Positions 24,601 through 33,868 of a stretch of 64,000 nucleotides of DNA are shown here, one piece after another. A program made the translations under genes and the position numbers. The notes below the pieces were generated by a model. That model made no database searches. It had not been told where the DNA came from and was given only the letters and a program-made list of their open reading frames with translations. This DNA comes from Microstegium vimineum. Its lineage: Eukaryota > Streptophyta > Magnoliopsida > Poales > Poaceae. Each line of letters opens with the position of its first letter. Position 1 is the stretch's first letter. The stretch covers positions 14,089,840 to 14,153,839 of the forward strand of contig CM039130.1 of assembly GCA_022036555.1 (NCBI GenBank), written 5' to 3'.

Positions 24601-24755
24601 TCAATATTTCTTGGGTGTGTAGGGATGCAAACTCGGTAGCGGTCTATTGTGCTCATTTGGTTTCTGCTACAGAGCGCTCCTTCTTTTGGCTTGACAATGT
24701 TTCTGACTGGTTGTCGGGGCTTGCCGAAGCTGATTGTAATCTTGCCATTGATTAA
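21666..24755 (+). pseudogene. LINE ORF2, reverse transcriptase and RNase H part (decayed)
   Basis: The sequence resumes with the linker motif QRSRISWLREGDRNTEFF. Reverse transcriptase blocks follow: GPNKSLGVDGFNAGFF, LIPKVTNPQDLSQYRPISL, QSAFVLGRLITDNVL, KLDMTKAYDRVE, GIRQGDRLSPYLLLL and the catalytic LLFADDCLIF (~22710-22740). A zinc-binding RVT segment follows (VWKLNVSPKVRVFWWRVLHNSLP). The C-terminal RNase H has VKVNTDGAFD, TAEALAAREGL and LEIDSQ. Damage includes TGA at 22435-22437 (usually Trp), a frameshift near 22830, changes near 23080, and stops near 23249, 23644 and 24072. The RNase H frame (24093-24755) is intact to its stop. Confidence 0.9.
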
Positions 24756-24781
24756 TGCAAAGCTCTGTGATGTGCTAAAAA

Positions 24782-24798
24782 AAGGTTACACACTTTCC
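24782..24798. repeat. Target-site duplication, right copy, of the full-length LINE
   Basis: AAGGTTACACACTTTCC directly after the poly-A tail, identical to 7123-7139. Confidence 0.9.
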
Positions 24799-24899
24799 TG
24801 CGACACTATCCCACTCTGAAGGCATGTGGTGAGTAACAAATGACGTGAACGAGATTTCTGCTCTTCAAAGGTAATAAATACAAAAAAAAGGAAAATCTT

Positions 24900-24946
24900 T
24901 ACTACAATAGACCAATCAAAACTATACTATATGTACCAAATAATAG
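24900..24946. repeat. Direct repeat flanking the fold-back element, left copy
   Basis: About 46 bp (starting TACTACAATAGACCAATC) recurs with a few changes at about 25950-25997 (CTACTATAATGGACCAATC). It is too long and too diverged for a normal target-site duplication. Confidence 0.65.
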
Positions 24947-24986
24947 GTCCCGTTGAGACAGACTAACCATTCTTCTTTTTTATTAT

Positions 24987-25946
24987 AGTAAAGTGCACCA
25001 GCAATCCTTAAACTTACGTTGTTGTGTCATCTCGGTCCCTAAACTCGTAAATCGGCCGTTTAATTTCTTAAACTTATTTATCTATGTCATTCTGGTCTTT
25101 GAACTTATAAATATATCATTTAGGCCCCCAAACTTATTTAGTTGTGTCATCTCAGTCCATAAACTTGTTTTTAGTGTCATTTAGGTCCAAACTGAACAAT
25201 ATAAAAACTTGATATCGGAAAATAATTTATAACCTTTTCATATGAGCTCAAATAAAGACAAACTTTATATAAAAATTATAGCGTTCAATGTGATCTACAA
25301 CTTTGTAGTTGAAAAGTTTTAAAATTAAAACCGTTTAGGGTATTGAAATGGTCAAATTAAAAGTGTTTTCAAAATCTATAAACTATAAAATTAAATTTTG
25401 GATAATAAATGGCTTCAAGTAAAAAACTTTTCAACTACGAAGTTGTAGATTATATTGAGAATTGTAACATTTATATAGGTCATTTCAATATCAAAGATTA
25501 TTTGATAATTTTAAATTTTAAATTTCAAAATATATAAATTTTTAAATCAAATTTTTGGGATAATAAACGACTTCAAACAAAAAACTTTTTAATTGCAAAG
25601 TTGTGGATCACATCAAGGGCTACAATTTTGATATAAAGTTTATCTTCATTCGAGTTCATATAAAAAAGTTACAAATTATTTTTTAATATCAAGTTTTCAA
25701 ATCATCTCAAATCATCCTGTTTAGACTCGGTTGAGACTTAAAATCAGGTTTAGGGACACAACGGAACAAGTTAGATGATCTAAACGGTCGGTTTGTAAGT
25801 CTAGGGATCAGGATGACACAATTGAACAAATTTAGGGACTAAGATAACACAGATGAATAAGTTTGAGGACCTCAACGATCAATTTGAGAGTTTAGGACCG
25901 GGATAACACAGTCGCGCAAGTTTAGGAACCTATTGTGTACTTTACT
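24987..25946. mobile_element. Long fold-back (inverted-repeat) element, ~960 bp
   Basis: The left end AGTAAAGTGCACC pairs with the complement of the right end AGTAAAGTACAC. Homology continues inward for some 300-450 bp on each side, including repeated units like CTAAACTT..TTGTGTCATC..GGTCC and an inner TTTCAACTACGAAGTTGTAG palindrome. No transposase is encoded. It looks like a non-autonomous DNA element or a foldback MITE; the superfamily is uncertain. Confidence 0.8.
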
Positions 25947-25949
25947 CTT

Positions 25950-25997
25950 TCTACTATAATGGACCAATCAAAATTATACTAGATATACCAAAACGAT
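25950..25997. repeat. Direct repeat flanking the fold-back element, right copy
   Basis: Diverged copy of 24900-24946 in the same orientation, immediately outside the right inverted repeat. Confidence 0.65.
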
Positions 25998-26607
25998 ATC
26001 CATCGCCAAGGGACATGAAGTCCATTGGTTCCCCATTCAATCACTATTATCATGACCTAACTCAATTTGCCTCTGCAAAACACACGTCAATCATAATAAT
26101 CTTGCATTATCGTTAATCACCAAAACCTTTTGGGGTCTAGATGCTTTCATATCCTCACTATCAGCTCGATTACCCTATTTCTCTTGCATGTGGGATACAC
26201 AATCAGCGGGAGCCTAGTCTCCTTCCTGGTGTCTTCCTCGGTAGCCCACAACGCCATGCTCCTTGACGAAGAGGACTCCATCCTCCATGCCATAGGGCAC
26301 AAGGGGAAAGAGGAGTTTCCGCCGTTGTCGCTAGGGAAGAGAGGAGCAAGGGAGGCAAAACTAGGGGGAGTATGGGAGTGGTTGAGGGTTTCACCTGGTC
26401 TAGACCAGCTAGCGACCAAAGAAAGGAAGTGAGGGCGGCGTGGTTATTTCCCATGCAAAGTTAGGGTTCCTAGGCTCACTGTCACGCTAGCGTACCCACC
26501 TGACGTGTCACATCAGCGAAAGTGACAAAACCGTAGGAGGTTCACTATTTACAATCGAAATTACGTAGGAGCGCACACAAAGTTGGCAAATGAAGGAGTG
26601 CTATCGA
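25998..26607. other. Intergenic DNA without a recognised gene
   Basis: Short open frames of 80-100 codons occur on both strands around 26130-26450, but overlapping frames on both strands and the lack of any known motif argue against a gene. Confidence 0.4.
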
Positions 26608-27305
26608 TAAGAGCATCTCCAACAGTTTGCTAAATCGACTTGGCATCCATTTATTTTTGACAAAACAAGAAAAATTATCCTCCAATAGTTTTATATCCAA
26701 CTTAATAATTTTACAAAGTTAGCAAATTTCCTCCACACCACGTGCTTATATGCGCGCGCGGAGAGGGTTGGCATCCTGTGACCCGGGCATCCCGCCGGGC
26801 GCATGCAATGGATCGTACAGTTTCTGAGCGGATTTGACGCGTCGTACCTGCCTTGCAAAACCGTACCTGCCTTGCATGGAACCAGAACAATGGCTCTAAT
26901 GGTGTATGTGCACGTTTATTTTTTTATTTACTTCACAATTTTTTCTAGTGATCCATATGTTACCTAAAAAAATATACATAAATTACACAAAATACTATCT
27001 ATCATATAGAGTATATGATTATTTTTTTATATATATTTTTCACCATTTATAAGTTATAAAAAATATGCAAGTTGACATCTATCAGCATGCAATGCAGAAG
27101 AAAAAAGATTATGTGCTGACTGTCTCGCCGTTTCCATCTCTGTTCTCAACAAGAAGTTGCATGTGGGCCTCTTTTTTGTTTTAGCAAATAAAAAATAGAC
27201 AACTGTTGAAGAAAGACTTTAATTTTATTTGGCAAAAAGTTTTAGGAGTTGACAAAACATAAGATTTGTCAAATAAAATTTGGCAAACTCTTGGAGATGC
27301 TCTTA
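26608..27305. mobile_element. MITE with TAAGAGCATCTCCAA termini
   Basis: The left end TAAGAGCATCTCCAACAG and the complement of the right end TAAGAGCATCTCCAAGAG match; the match extends through GTTTGCYAAAT. The interior is AT-rich and non-coding. GAGCATCTCCAA termini are common in grass non-autonomous DNA elements. Target duplication is unclear (TA or TAA). Confidence 0.75.
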
Positions 27306-27785
27306 GTAAAGTTAAAATTCCCCAAAACAACATCACAAGTGCAAAAAAGAATCACTCAATCCAAGAGCTGGCACAGTGGCACTGAAACATACCTCCACGA
27401 CGGTGGTTTTGGTAAGGCGGTGATGAGGCTCCCGGATTCGTTAGCACGTAGTGGTGGAGTGGCCACTGACCTAGCTATGGCCCTAACTCCTCTATGTCCT
27501 CCTAAACCATCCTCGTCATGCTCAGAATCCTTCATCCTTGCTAAATCTGGCGATTGGATAAGCTTTTCGTGCAGAATCAACAGCCAGGTAGTTCTCTCTC
27601 GGGTCGATTAAACTCATTCGGATTGAAGGCTTGAAGCCCGGCGTTTGAGATTGCAAGCAGCAAGCAGCAAGCAGCTTGAATCCAGTGCGACAATGCGGTT
27701 TGAGCATTGCTTTGTATCTCCAATTGAAGGCTAGAAGATGAAGAAACATTTTGCAGACAGATCCGTAAAGGAGAAAATTGAGATT
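27306..27785. other. Intergenic DNA without a recognised gene
   Basis: A 120-codon + frame (27249-27611) overlaps the MITE end and a 74-codon - frame, has no recognisable domain and is probably chance. CAAGCAG repeats occur near 27655-27675. Confidence 0.35.
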
Positions 27786-28085
27786 TATTAAGGGGATGTT
27801 TGGATGTGACTATAGTTTAGGGGTGTTATTGTGAAACTAATTATAGAATCTAAAACTAATTCATGAGACGAACCTATTAAGTCTAATTAATCTATTATTA
27901 GCATATGTTTATTGTAGCACCATATTATCAAATCATGGACTATTTAAGCTTAATAGATTCGTCTCGCAAATTAGTTTTCATATATACAATTAATTTTATA
28001 ATTAATTTATATTTAATATACTCTAAATTAGTGTCTAAATATTTGATATGATGTAGGTTTAGAATGGTGTATCCAAGTACCCACT
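27786..28085. mobile_element. Grass MITE-like repeat (GGATGTTTGGATG family)
   Basis: The sequence GGGGATGTTTGGATGTGACTA begins a segment with the abundant grass repeat text: AATTCATGAGACGAA, AAGTCTAATTAATC, AATAGATTCGTCTCGC. The internal parts around 27870 and 27950 are inversely related. No coding potential. Confidence 0.6.
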
Positions 28086-28840
28086 AAACACATGGATGTT
28101 GCATGGTTGAGTTTCCTATTTAAAGTTACTGCGTGTCCTTTTTTTTCGGTTGCAACGGAGTATGATTAGATCGTTATGCATAGTATTTCATATTTTATCG
28201 ATTTTTGAATCATAAATATTAGCAAAAAAATCATAAATTTGGTCAGATATTTTAGAATAAACTAAAACATCAGTTTTTTTTGGACACAAAGGAAGGCTTA
28301 ATCTTAGCATTTTCTTTAACAACCATCAAAGATGCGTATACACCATACGTTGTAATGGGATGCACAACTTTTTTTTTTACAACTTTTGACGTCATAAAAT
28401 AGGAGATGCAACCATCATAAATTCAATATAGATTAATGTTGAATACATTAATGTCGGTTGCATCTCGTGCTTTTTCAATGGAACGCTGTTACATGTTTAT
28501 CAGTCGGAACATTTTAGAAAATCCCATATTTTAACAATATTTTCCTAGAGCTAATCTAATTTCTTGAAGCTTTTATATATATCTTCATGAGACCAAATAT
28601 TTTATCTGGATTTTATGTCTCAAGCTATCGCTAAGGGGACGTTTGGATCCTTTTATTTTAGAGCAATTGAAATTTCCTAATTATAATGTTCTCCCTTGTA
28701 TGACTATCTCAAATTCACTGGATGAGAGATAGAATTTGGTTCTGTAATCACTGTGATATGCTGCTGATTGAGTGGAGTATTTATTCTTCTATTCTATTTA
28801 TTTAGAAATTCAACTCTAAACATGTACAATTTTATTGCAA
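28086..28840. other. AT-rich intergenic DNA
   Basis: No gene is visible. A second GGGGACGTTTGGATCC motif at 28636-28651 may be the end of another MITE-like repeat. Confidence 0.35.
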
Positions 28841-29031
28841 ATTGTTTGGAGGGGTAGTTTACCCTTTTTTATGTATTCGGCACGTGCAATTTCTTTTCCT
28901 GCTAGATGACCCGCAATTTGGATTTGTATTCCCTTTATATCAGCTTTTTTAGTTAATTCAATAGCTTTTTTCATTGCTTTTCGGAATGAAACTCTATTTT
29001 TTAATTGAAAAGTTATATATTCCGCAAGAAT
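28841..29031 (-). pseudogene. rps3: Nuclear-integrated plastid DNA: fragment of plastid rps3
   Basis: The - strand reads without a stop through ILAEYITFQLKNRVSFRK, AMKKAIELTKKADIKG, IQIQIAGHLAGKEIARAE and KKGKLPLQTI. This matches the C-terminal half of grass plastid ribosomal protein S3 (the 30S subunit mRNA-entry protein). About 64 codons are present, with neither start nor stop, and homology fades on both sides into unrelated DNA. No neighbouring plastid gene (rpl22, rpl16) is seen. It is a typical short plastid-to-nucleus insertion and is not expressed as a gene. Confidence 0.85.
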
Positions 29032-30634
29032 ATCTTCGTCCTAATAGTGACACTGATGGCGAATTGCTCACTTTGCATATTAAACAGTTAAGTGGATTCC
29101 CTTTGCCGTGTCAGCAAGACATTTCATACGTTTAAGTTCCTATATGATTAAAAAACAATCTTCCTATATGATTAAAAAAAATCAGGATAAACAGGAGGCA
29201 GTAACCCTGAAAAATAAACAAAAAATCGTTTCCCATCCATTTACAATTAGTCGATTTATAGTGCAACCGATTATACTATGTAGAATTTTTTACATGAAAT
29301 TGTACAGGAAAATTTGGCATCAAAAGATTTATGTCACACTCTGTTTCAGACTTCCAATGTCCAGACAAAATTAGTACATAATTGTGTAAGTAGTGGAAAC
29401 TGTTCTGACCAGTCAGAGGAAGTAACAAACAAAACATTCCAGCATAATTTCTTCTGGAATAGGAACCGTGGAAAACAAGAGTCAATAATCAGTGAAGTGA
29501 TCAAGATTCCTTGTCAAGAAACAACTGAGATCTTAGAGGCTTGTCTTGATCTACCAGCACTGAAAGTGAGACTTCCAACCCTTCTACCAAAAGCAATGGA
29601 GCCAACAGACGAATCGAAGCCGATGAGAACAAAATCAGCAGCTTTATTCCACTTAGACATGTCCCAGTACAACTCCTATGCAGGCAGGCCTATCTATGCC
29701 GATCTATGTCCTACCCTTTCCCTCCTTGTTACCTTTTCTCACAAATCAAAGTGCTGCGCTTCCTATGACTGTACTGTCAAATCTGGAGGGCCTGGGAAAA
29801 CAGCACCAAATAGCGATAAAATGCTCTGTCTTTAGTTTTGCACCGTAGCTATGTGTTCCGGAAGGGGAGAATCAGATCCCATGCTCTCCATTATTGTGCA
29901 CAAAACAGAGCATTGATGGCGCTCATCAGATGAGGTAGAATGTTTGGGGTAAGATGTATCAGGTAACAAGTAACATTCACAGAAATTATGGAGACAGAGC
30001 ATTATGAAAGTAAAAATGAAAATCTTCACCATGAGGATATATATCTTGAAATATGCATGAGGAATGACATCCAGATGGATTTCCACCCAGAGTTCACCTA
30101 TCAATGGGTCCTCGTGTCAGTCTAGTTCACACCTTGTACACACAAGAAGTTTATTACAAAATAATTTGCAGCTACCAACCCTTCATAGTGGAATTTGTCT
30201 AATACTGTACATTTTTCTACTAATTGTGTCCTGCTCCCATCTTTTGTTCAAAAAGCCAAGGTTCCACTTTACTAGTAATGCTAGCTACAGCATCGGTGGT
30301 GCTGTCGCATGATTCCACAAAGTAGCAAAACCAATTCAAGACTGCATTCCTCAGCAAAATTGACTTCAGATTCTGGGGGAATCAGTTCGGTGGTGTTTTG
30401 TCCAGACGGGTCCAATCAGAGGCTCCAAACCATCATTTTAGTTGCCCAATTGGAAGCTGGCAACAGCTAACAAAATTGTTTGTTAATCCCATGGACCAGT
30501 AATAACCCCCTCCTCATTAGCTTTGTTGTATGTTAAGCGTGTCCAATTCTCTATAATCCAATGAATGTACAGTGTATGCTTTATTGCTGAACGTGGTTGG
30601 TGGTGGCATTGTGCCTGTAAGGCTACAGCCAGTG
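29032..30634. other. Intergenic DNA and promoter of the LEA-related gene
   Basis: A 173-codon + frame at 29314-29835 has no recognisable domain, and its composition does not stand out from the flanks; I do not call it a gene. The last few hundred bases are the likely promoter of the gene at 30747. Confidence 0.4.
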
Positions 30635-30642
30635 TATAAATA
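30635..30642 (+). promoter_or_regulatory. TATA box of the LEA-related gene
   Basis: TATAAATA lies 105 bp upstream of the ATG at 30747, a normal position allowing a 5' UTR of about 75 bases. Confidence 0.65.
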
Positions 30643-30746
30643 CCTGGGTTGAGGATGAGGGAGCCAACAAACGAGGAGGAACTGCCATCAGCTGGTTGCT
30701 ACCAAGGATAACCACCGCCTCTTGGCAAACACCTCAGCCTGCGTTG

Positions 30747-31249
30747 ATGGGCCGCCATGCTCTTGCGAAATCGGCAGCTCTGCTCCGGTAACTAGTAACC
30801 CACTCTGAACCTGCAATGACAAACCAACAGTGATTAGATAGGTGTTCATTCTGGTTGCTTCCACCTTAATGATCTTGAAGCATGGCTGAACAAGGATTGA
30901 TCTCATATTATACTGCAAAAGATTTGTATTGCCACATGCATTGCAATTTCAGCTCTTTGAAGTAAGTGATTAAATTGCCATTTGCAGGGAAGTTAAGAAC
31001 AAGCAAAGGACTAACCTTGTGAAGCGACTGAAGCCTACAGAAGCCAGGTCCCCAGAAACATCATTGTGGGTGCCACACCCAAGGACAGGGATCTACTACC
31101 CCAAGGGCTTTGAATGGGTCATGGAGGATGTCCCCAGCAGTGCAGCTTCATTCCAGCAGTCATACTGGTTCAGGACTGGGGAGGCAGAGCCAGCAAGCTC
31201 TAATACATCAAAGAATGATTCTGCTTTCTTTGGCCATCCATTTGCTTGA
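30747..31249 (+). CDS. Small LEA-related (late embryogenesis abundant-like) protein, 2 exons
   Basis: Exon 1 is 30747-30787 (MGRHALAKSAALL plus two bases) and exon 2 is 30988-31249; the GT..AG intron is 200 bp and restores an Arg codon, giving 100 residues. The basic N terminus rich in Ala, Leu and Lys could target an organelle. The conserved block WVPHPRTGIYYPKGFEWV with DVPSSAASF and QSYWFRTGEAE matches small plant LEA-related stress proteins. Such proteins are mostly disordered and thought to protect other proteins or membranes in drying or senescence; I infer the role from family only. The start is supported by a TATA box at 30635. It converges with the TGD5-like gene. Confidence 0.75.
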
Positions 31250-32077
31250 TGTATGAGAGGCTTGGCACTGGAAAAATACAGAAAGACACAGCTGTGTGTT
31301 TTCAGGAAGAAGAGAGATACAGCTGTGCAAGCCATCACCATCATACAAGGTCCATGGATGCTTCATGCTATGACAAACTTACCAGTTGTTCTGATTCCAT
31401 GTGTGCAAGTCGCAGCACCCACCAACAGATCAGAAACAACATCCACCTTTCTGTTGTATTTTTCTTAACATTCTGTCAGTTCCACTTAAAAAAACTGCCC
31501 TAAACTATAGCTTGAGAGCAGCGTTTCTTTAAGCTTGTCCTAAGAAAAGAGACTAATCTAAGCTTTGGTTCTCATACTGGTAGGGAGAAGCAAACTTGAA
31601 ATACTGATGGTTACTTTTAGCAAACCCAGCTTATCAGCCATGATACACTGTTTTTCTCTCATAACAAAACAACACAAGCCAGCTCACAGAAATCACCAGC
31701 CGAACAAGCACAACAAATTTATTTTCAATAATTTTCAATACTGATGGTTACTTTTAGCAAACTTATTTTCAATAATTTTGTGCCAATTCAAAATTCAGAT
31801 CAAGTCTAGATATGGTAGCTGTATAACAAGCACCACAAAGTAACATAAACGATAGCAAAGCGCCTTCAAACATGAAAAGTAAATGAATAACATGTAGCAT
31901 AAATATTAGGGTCATTTCTTCCTAGTTGAAAATTCATGCATTAACATCATTCTGGTTACAACAGAAATGAAAATAAGTGTAGCATAACATTGCTAACAAA
32001 AAACACACATGTATGTAATTAAACTGCAATTCAGCACATAGAACACAGTCTCTCCGAAGTATATGGTGGCAGGCATA
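31250..32077. other. Intergenic region between convergent genes, with a small duplication
   Basis: It contains the 3' UTRs, a MITE-like relic at about 31630-31720 (AACAAAACAACACAAGCC, CAGCCGAACAAGC) and short direct repeats. AATACTGATGGTTACTTTT occurs at 31598 and 31737, and TTATTTTCAATAATTTT occurs near 31719 and 31763. Confidence 0.5.
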
Positions 32078-33362
32078 CTAGCCATAAGGACGAGACCTTT
32101 CAGCAAGTTCCGGTGAAACAGCTTTTGGTGCTTCGTCTCCTTCAGCCTTCTTCTGAAATTCAATGCCCTGGAACTGGACTCTCGAAGATCGATACTGACA
32201 ACCAAAAGCATTTCCAAAGCCCCATCCTAGACCAAGACCAACTCCGCAGCCCCCACCTATATTTAACAAGATGAATTTTAATAATCCAGTAACAGGGATA
32301 TGCAAGTGATGATAAGCTCAGAAGTAGTACCGACACCCAAGCCGAACATGGTAAGAGGCATTCCTGTGGTAGAAAAGCAAACGAAAAGCATGTCATTTCT
32401 TGATCATGAATGCACATTGTCATTGAATACTACTCCATCCAATCACAAATAAGTGACATTTTGGGGTTATCTTAAATGAAACTTTCTATACATTTGTTGC
32501 ATATTACTCTCTATATTGAGTTCGGAATTTAAAATAACACAAAATTACAAATAGAGCTGTCCCCAAATATAAATTCATAAAAGTACACTTTAGTAAGATC
32601 ATGTTGATCAGGTGAATTGATATCAGATTACTTCGCAGCTGTTAAAGATCTCATTCATGAGCCATGAAAACTGAACTCCTACCCCTCCGCAAGTGTCGGG
32701 AACCAATCCATATGCACAATGTTGATATGTAGTCGCTTTTGCAAATAGTTAGCAGTGAACGAATATTAAGCAACTTGGGAAAAATCACAAGGGAAACAAG
32801 CCCGGCACTCTCTGTAAACTTCAATTGCTCTCTGCTTAATGAAATACAGGCACAACGCCTGATCGAGAAAAAAAAACAAGGGAAGCAAGTCATCTTGAGG
32901 CTACTGGCAACTTGGGACTGAACTGCAACTGGATGCCTGTCTATAACTTGATTAGTCACTTCTACCGCCAAAATAACGCCCAGTATAGCCAAGACTACAG
33001 GAAATTAACAACACAGAATCCAGAAAAAGGATCCCTCCAGTTTAATTCGACAAGTTAGATTTCTAATTCATGCCTACAACCTTCAGAAAAGTTTAGCACA
33101 TTTGTAGTCTCCCACAAAATAAAAGTCAATTAATCACGCGAAAACGAGTAAGCTCTCACCTCCGAACCCCCACCCGACGCCGAACCCGCATCCGACACCG
33201 AACCCTGCACCGAATCAAACAGAAAAAGAAGAATTCAACAAACCAAATAAGGAGCGAGAATCAGAGCAACATCAAGATCTGATCCTGGCGCCTGAAAGGA
33301 TGGGGGGCTTTGGCTCGCTCACCGATCCCAATCCCCGGGCCAGTGAATGTGCCGACCACCAT
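32078..33362 (-). CDS. TGD5: Glycine-rich plastid envelope protein, TGD5-like, 4 exons
   Basis: Exons on the - strand are 33362-33323, 33204-33160, 32363-32331 and 32256-32078; all introns are GT..AG in phase 1, giving 98 residues. The N-terminal half is a chain of Gly-hydrophobic repeats (GFGVGCGFGVGWGFGG, then GGGCGVGLGLGWGFGNAFG), which could form a membrane-embedded segment. A conserved hydrophilic tail follows (QYRSSRVQFQGIEF). This layout and size match Arabidopsis TRIGALACTOSYLDIACYLGLYCEROL5, which works with TGD1, TGD2 and TGD4 in ER-to-plastid lipid transfer. An in-frame ATG at 33449 would add 29 residues, but the start at 33362 fits the family's length. The gene is divergent from the SWIB gene, with ~506 bp between the ATGs. 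Confidence 0.8.
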
Positions 33363-33868
33363 GGCTCGCTCCCTCCCGCACCTTCCCCACTGGCTGGATG
33401 GACGAGAGAGAAGAAGCCAAGGGAAAACGAACCCGACCCTGCGCTTCACTCCGGTAGTGGTGAAGACGAGGTGACGTCAGCGACACATCGACCGGGCCGT
33501 AGTGGGCTTACACTTTGGCTGATGGGCGTTCCCGTCGCTTTGGGCCAGGCCTTTCCGTCCAAAAAAAGGCCTAAAATAGCGTCTGACTAGTGGGACATGA
33601 CCTTCTGGGCCCATTTGACAGTTTTCGAGCTGGTCGATTCCAAAGTCCAAACCGTTTGTCTCCCACGTCGAAAGAGCGGATAAAAAGCTTTCAAACGCGC
33701 GCTCTTGCAGCGATCTGGACCGTCCAATTTGCCGATTCCTCCATCCGACGGCTGGAACGTCCCCGGCCGGCCTACTAACCGGCGACCTCGCTCGCCCGCG
33801 GCCACCGCGGCGAAACCTTATCCCCAGAACCACGCGGATAAACCCTAGCTGCGTTTAGCCCCCCGGCG
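33363..33868. promoter_or_regulatory. Bidirectional promoter of the TGD5-like and SWIB genes
   Basis: The two ATGs are 506 bp apart and face away from each other. TGGGCT at 33503-33508, TGGGCC at 33541-33546 and TGGGCC (overlapping GGGCCCA) at 33606-33613 are site II-like motifs common upstream of plant genes for organelle and housekeeping proteins. No TATA box is evident. Confidence 0.65.

Larger units (their letters stand above)
7140..24781 (+). mobile_element. Near-full-length L1-type LINE, interrupted by a Sirevirus
   Basis: The element has a 5' UTR (7140 to ~7490), ORF1 with a CCHC zinc knuckle, ORF2 with endonuclease, reverse transcriptase and RNase H, and a tail of seven A residues at 24777-24783. 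Target-site duplications flank it at 7123-7139 and 24782-24798. Removing the copia insertion (about 9619-21665) leaves about 5.6 kb, close to a complete plant LINE. Several stops and frameshifts disrupt both ORFs, so it is dead. It inserted upstream of the Mpv17-like gene, in opposite orientation to that gene. Confidence 0.92.

Noticed and set aside
29314..29835. 173-codon + strand ORF
   Set aside because: No recognisable domain, no splice or promoter support, and composition like the flanking intergenic DNA; probably chance.
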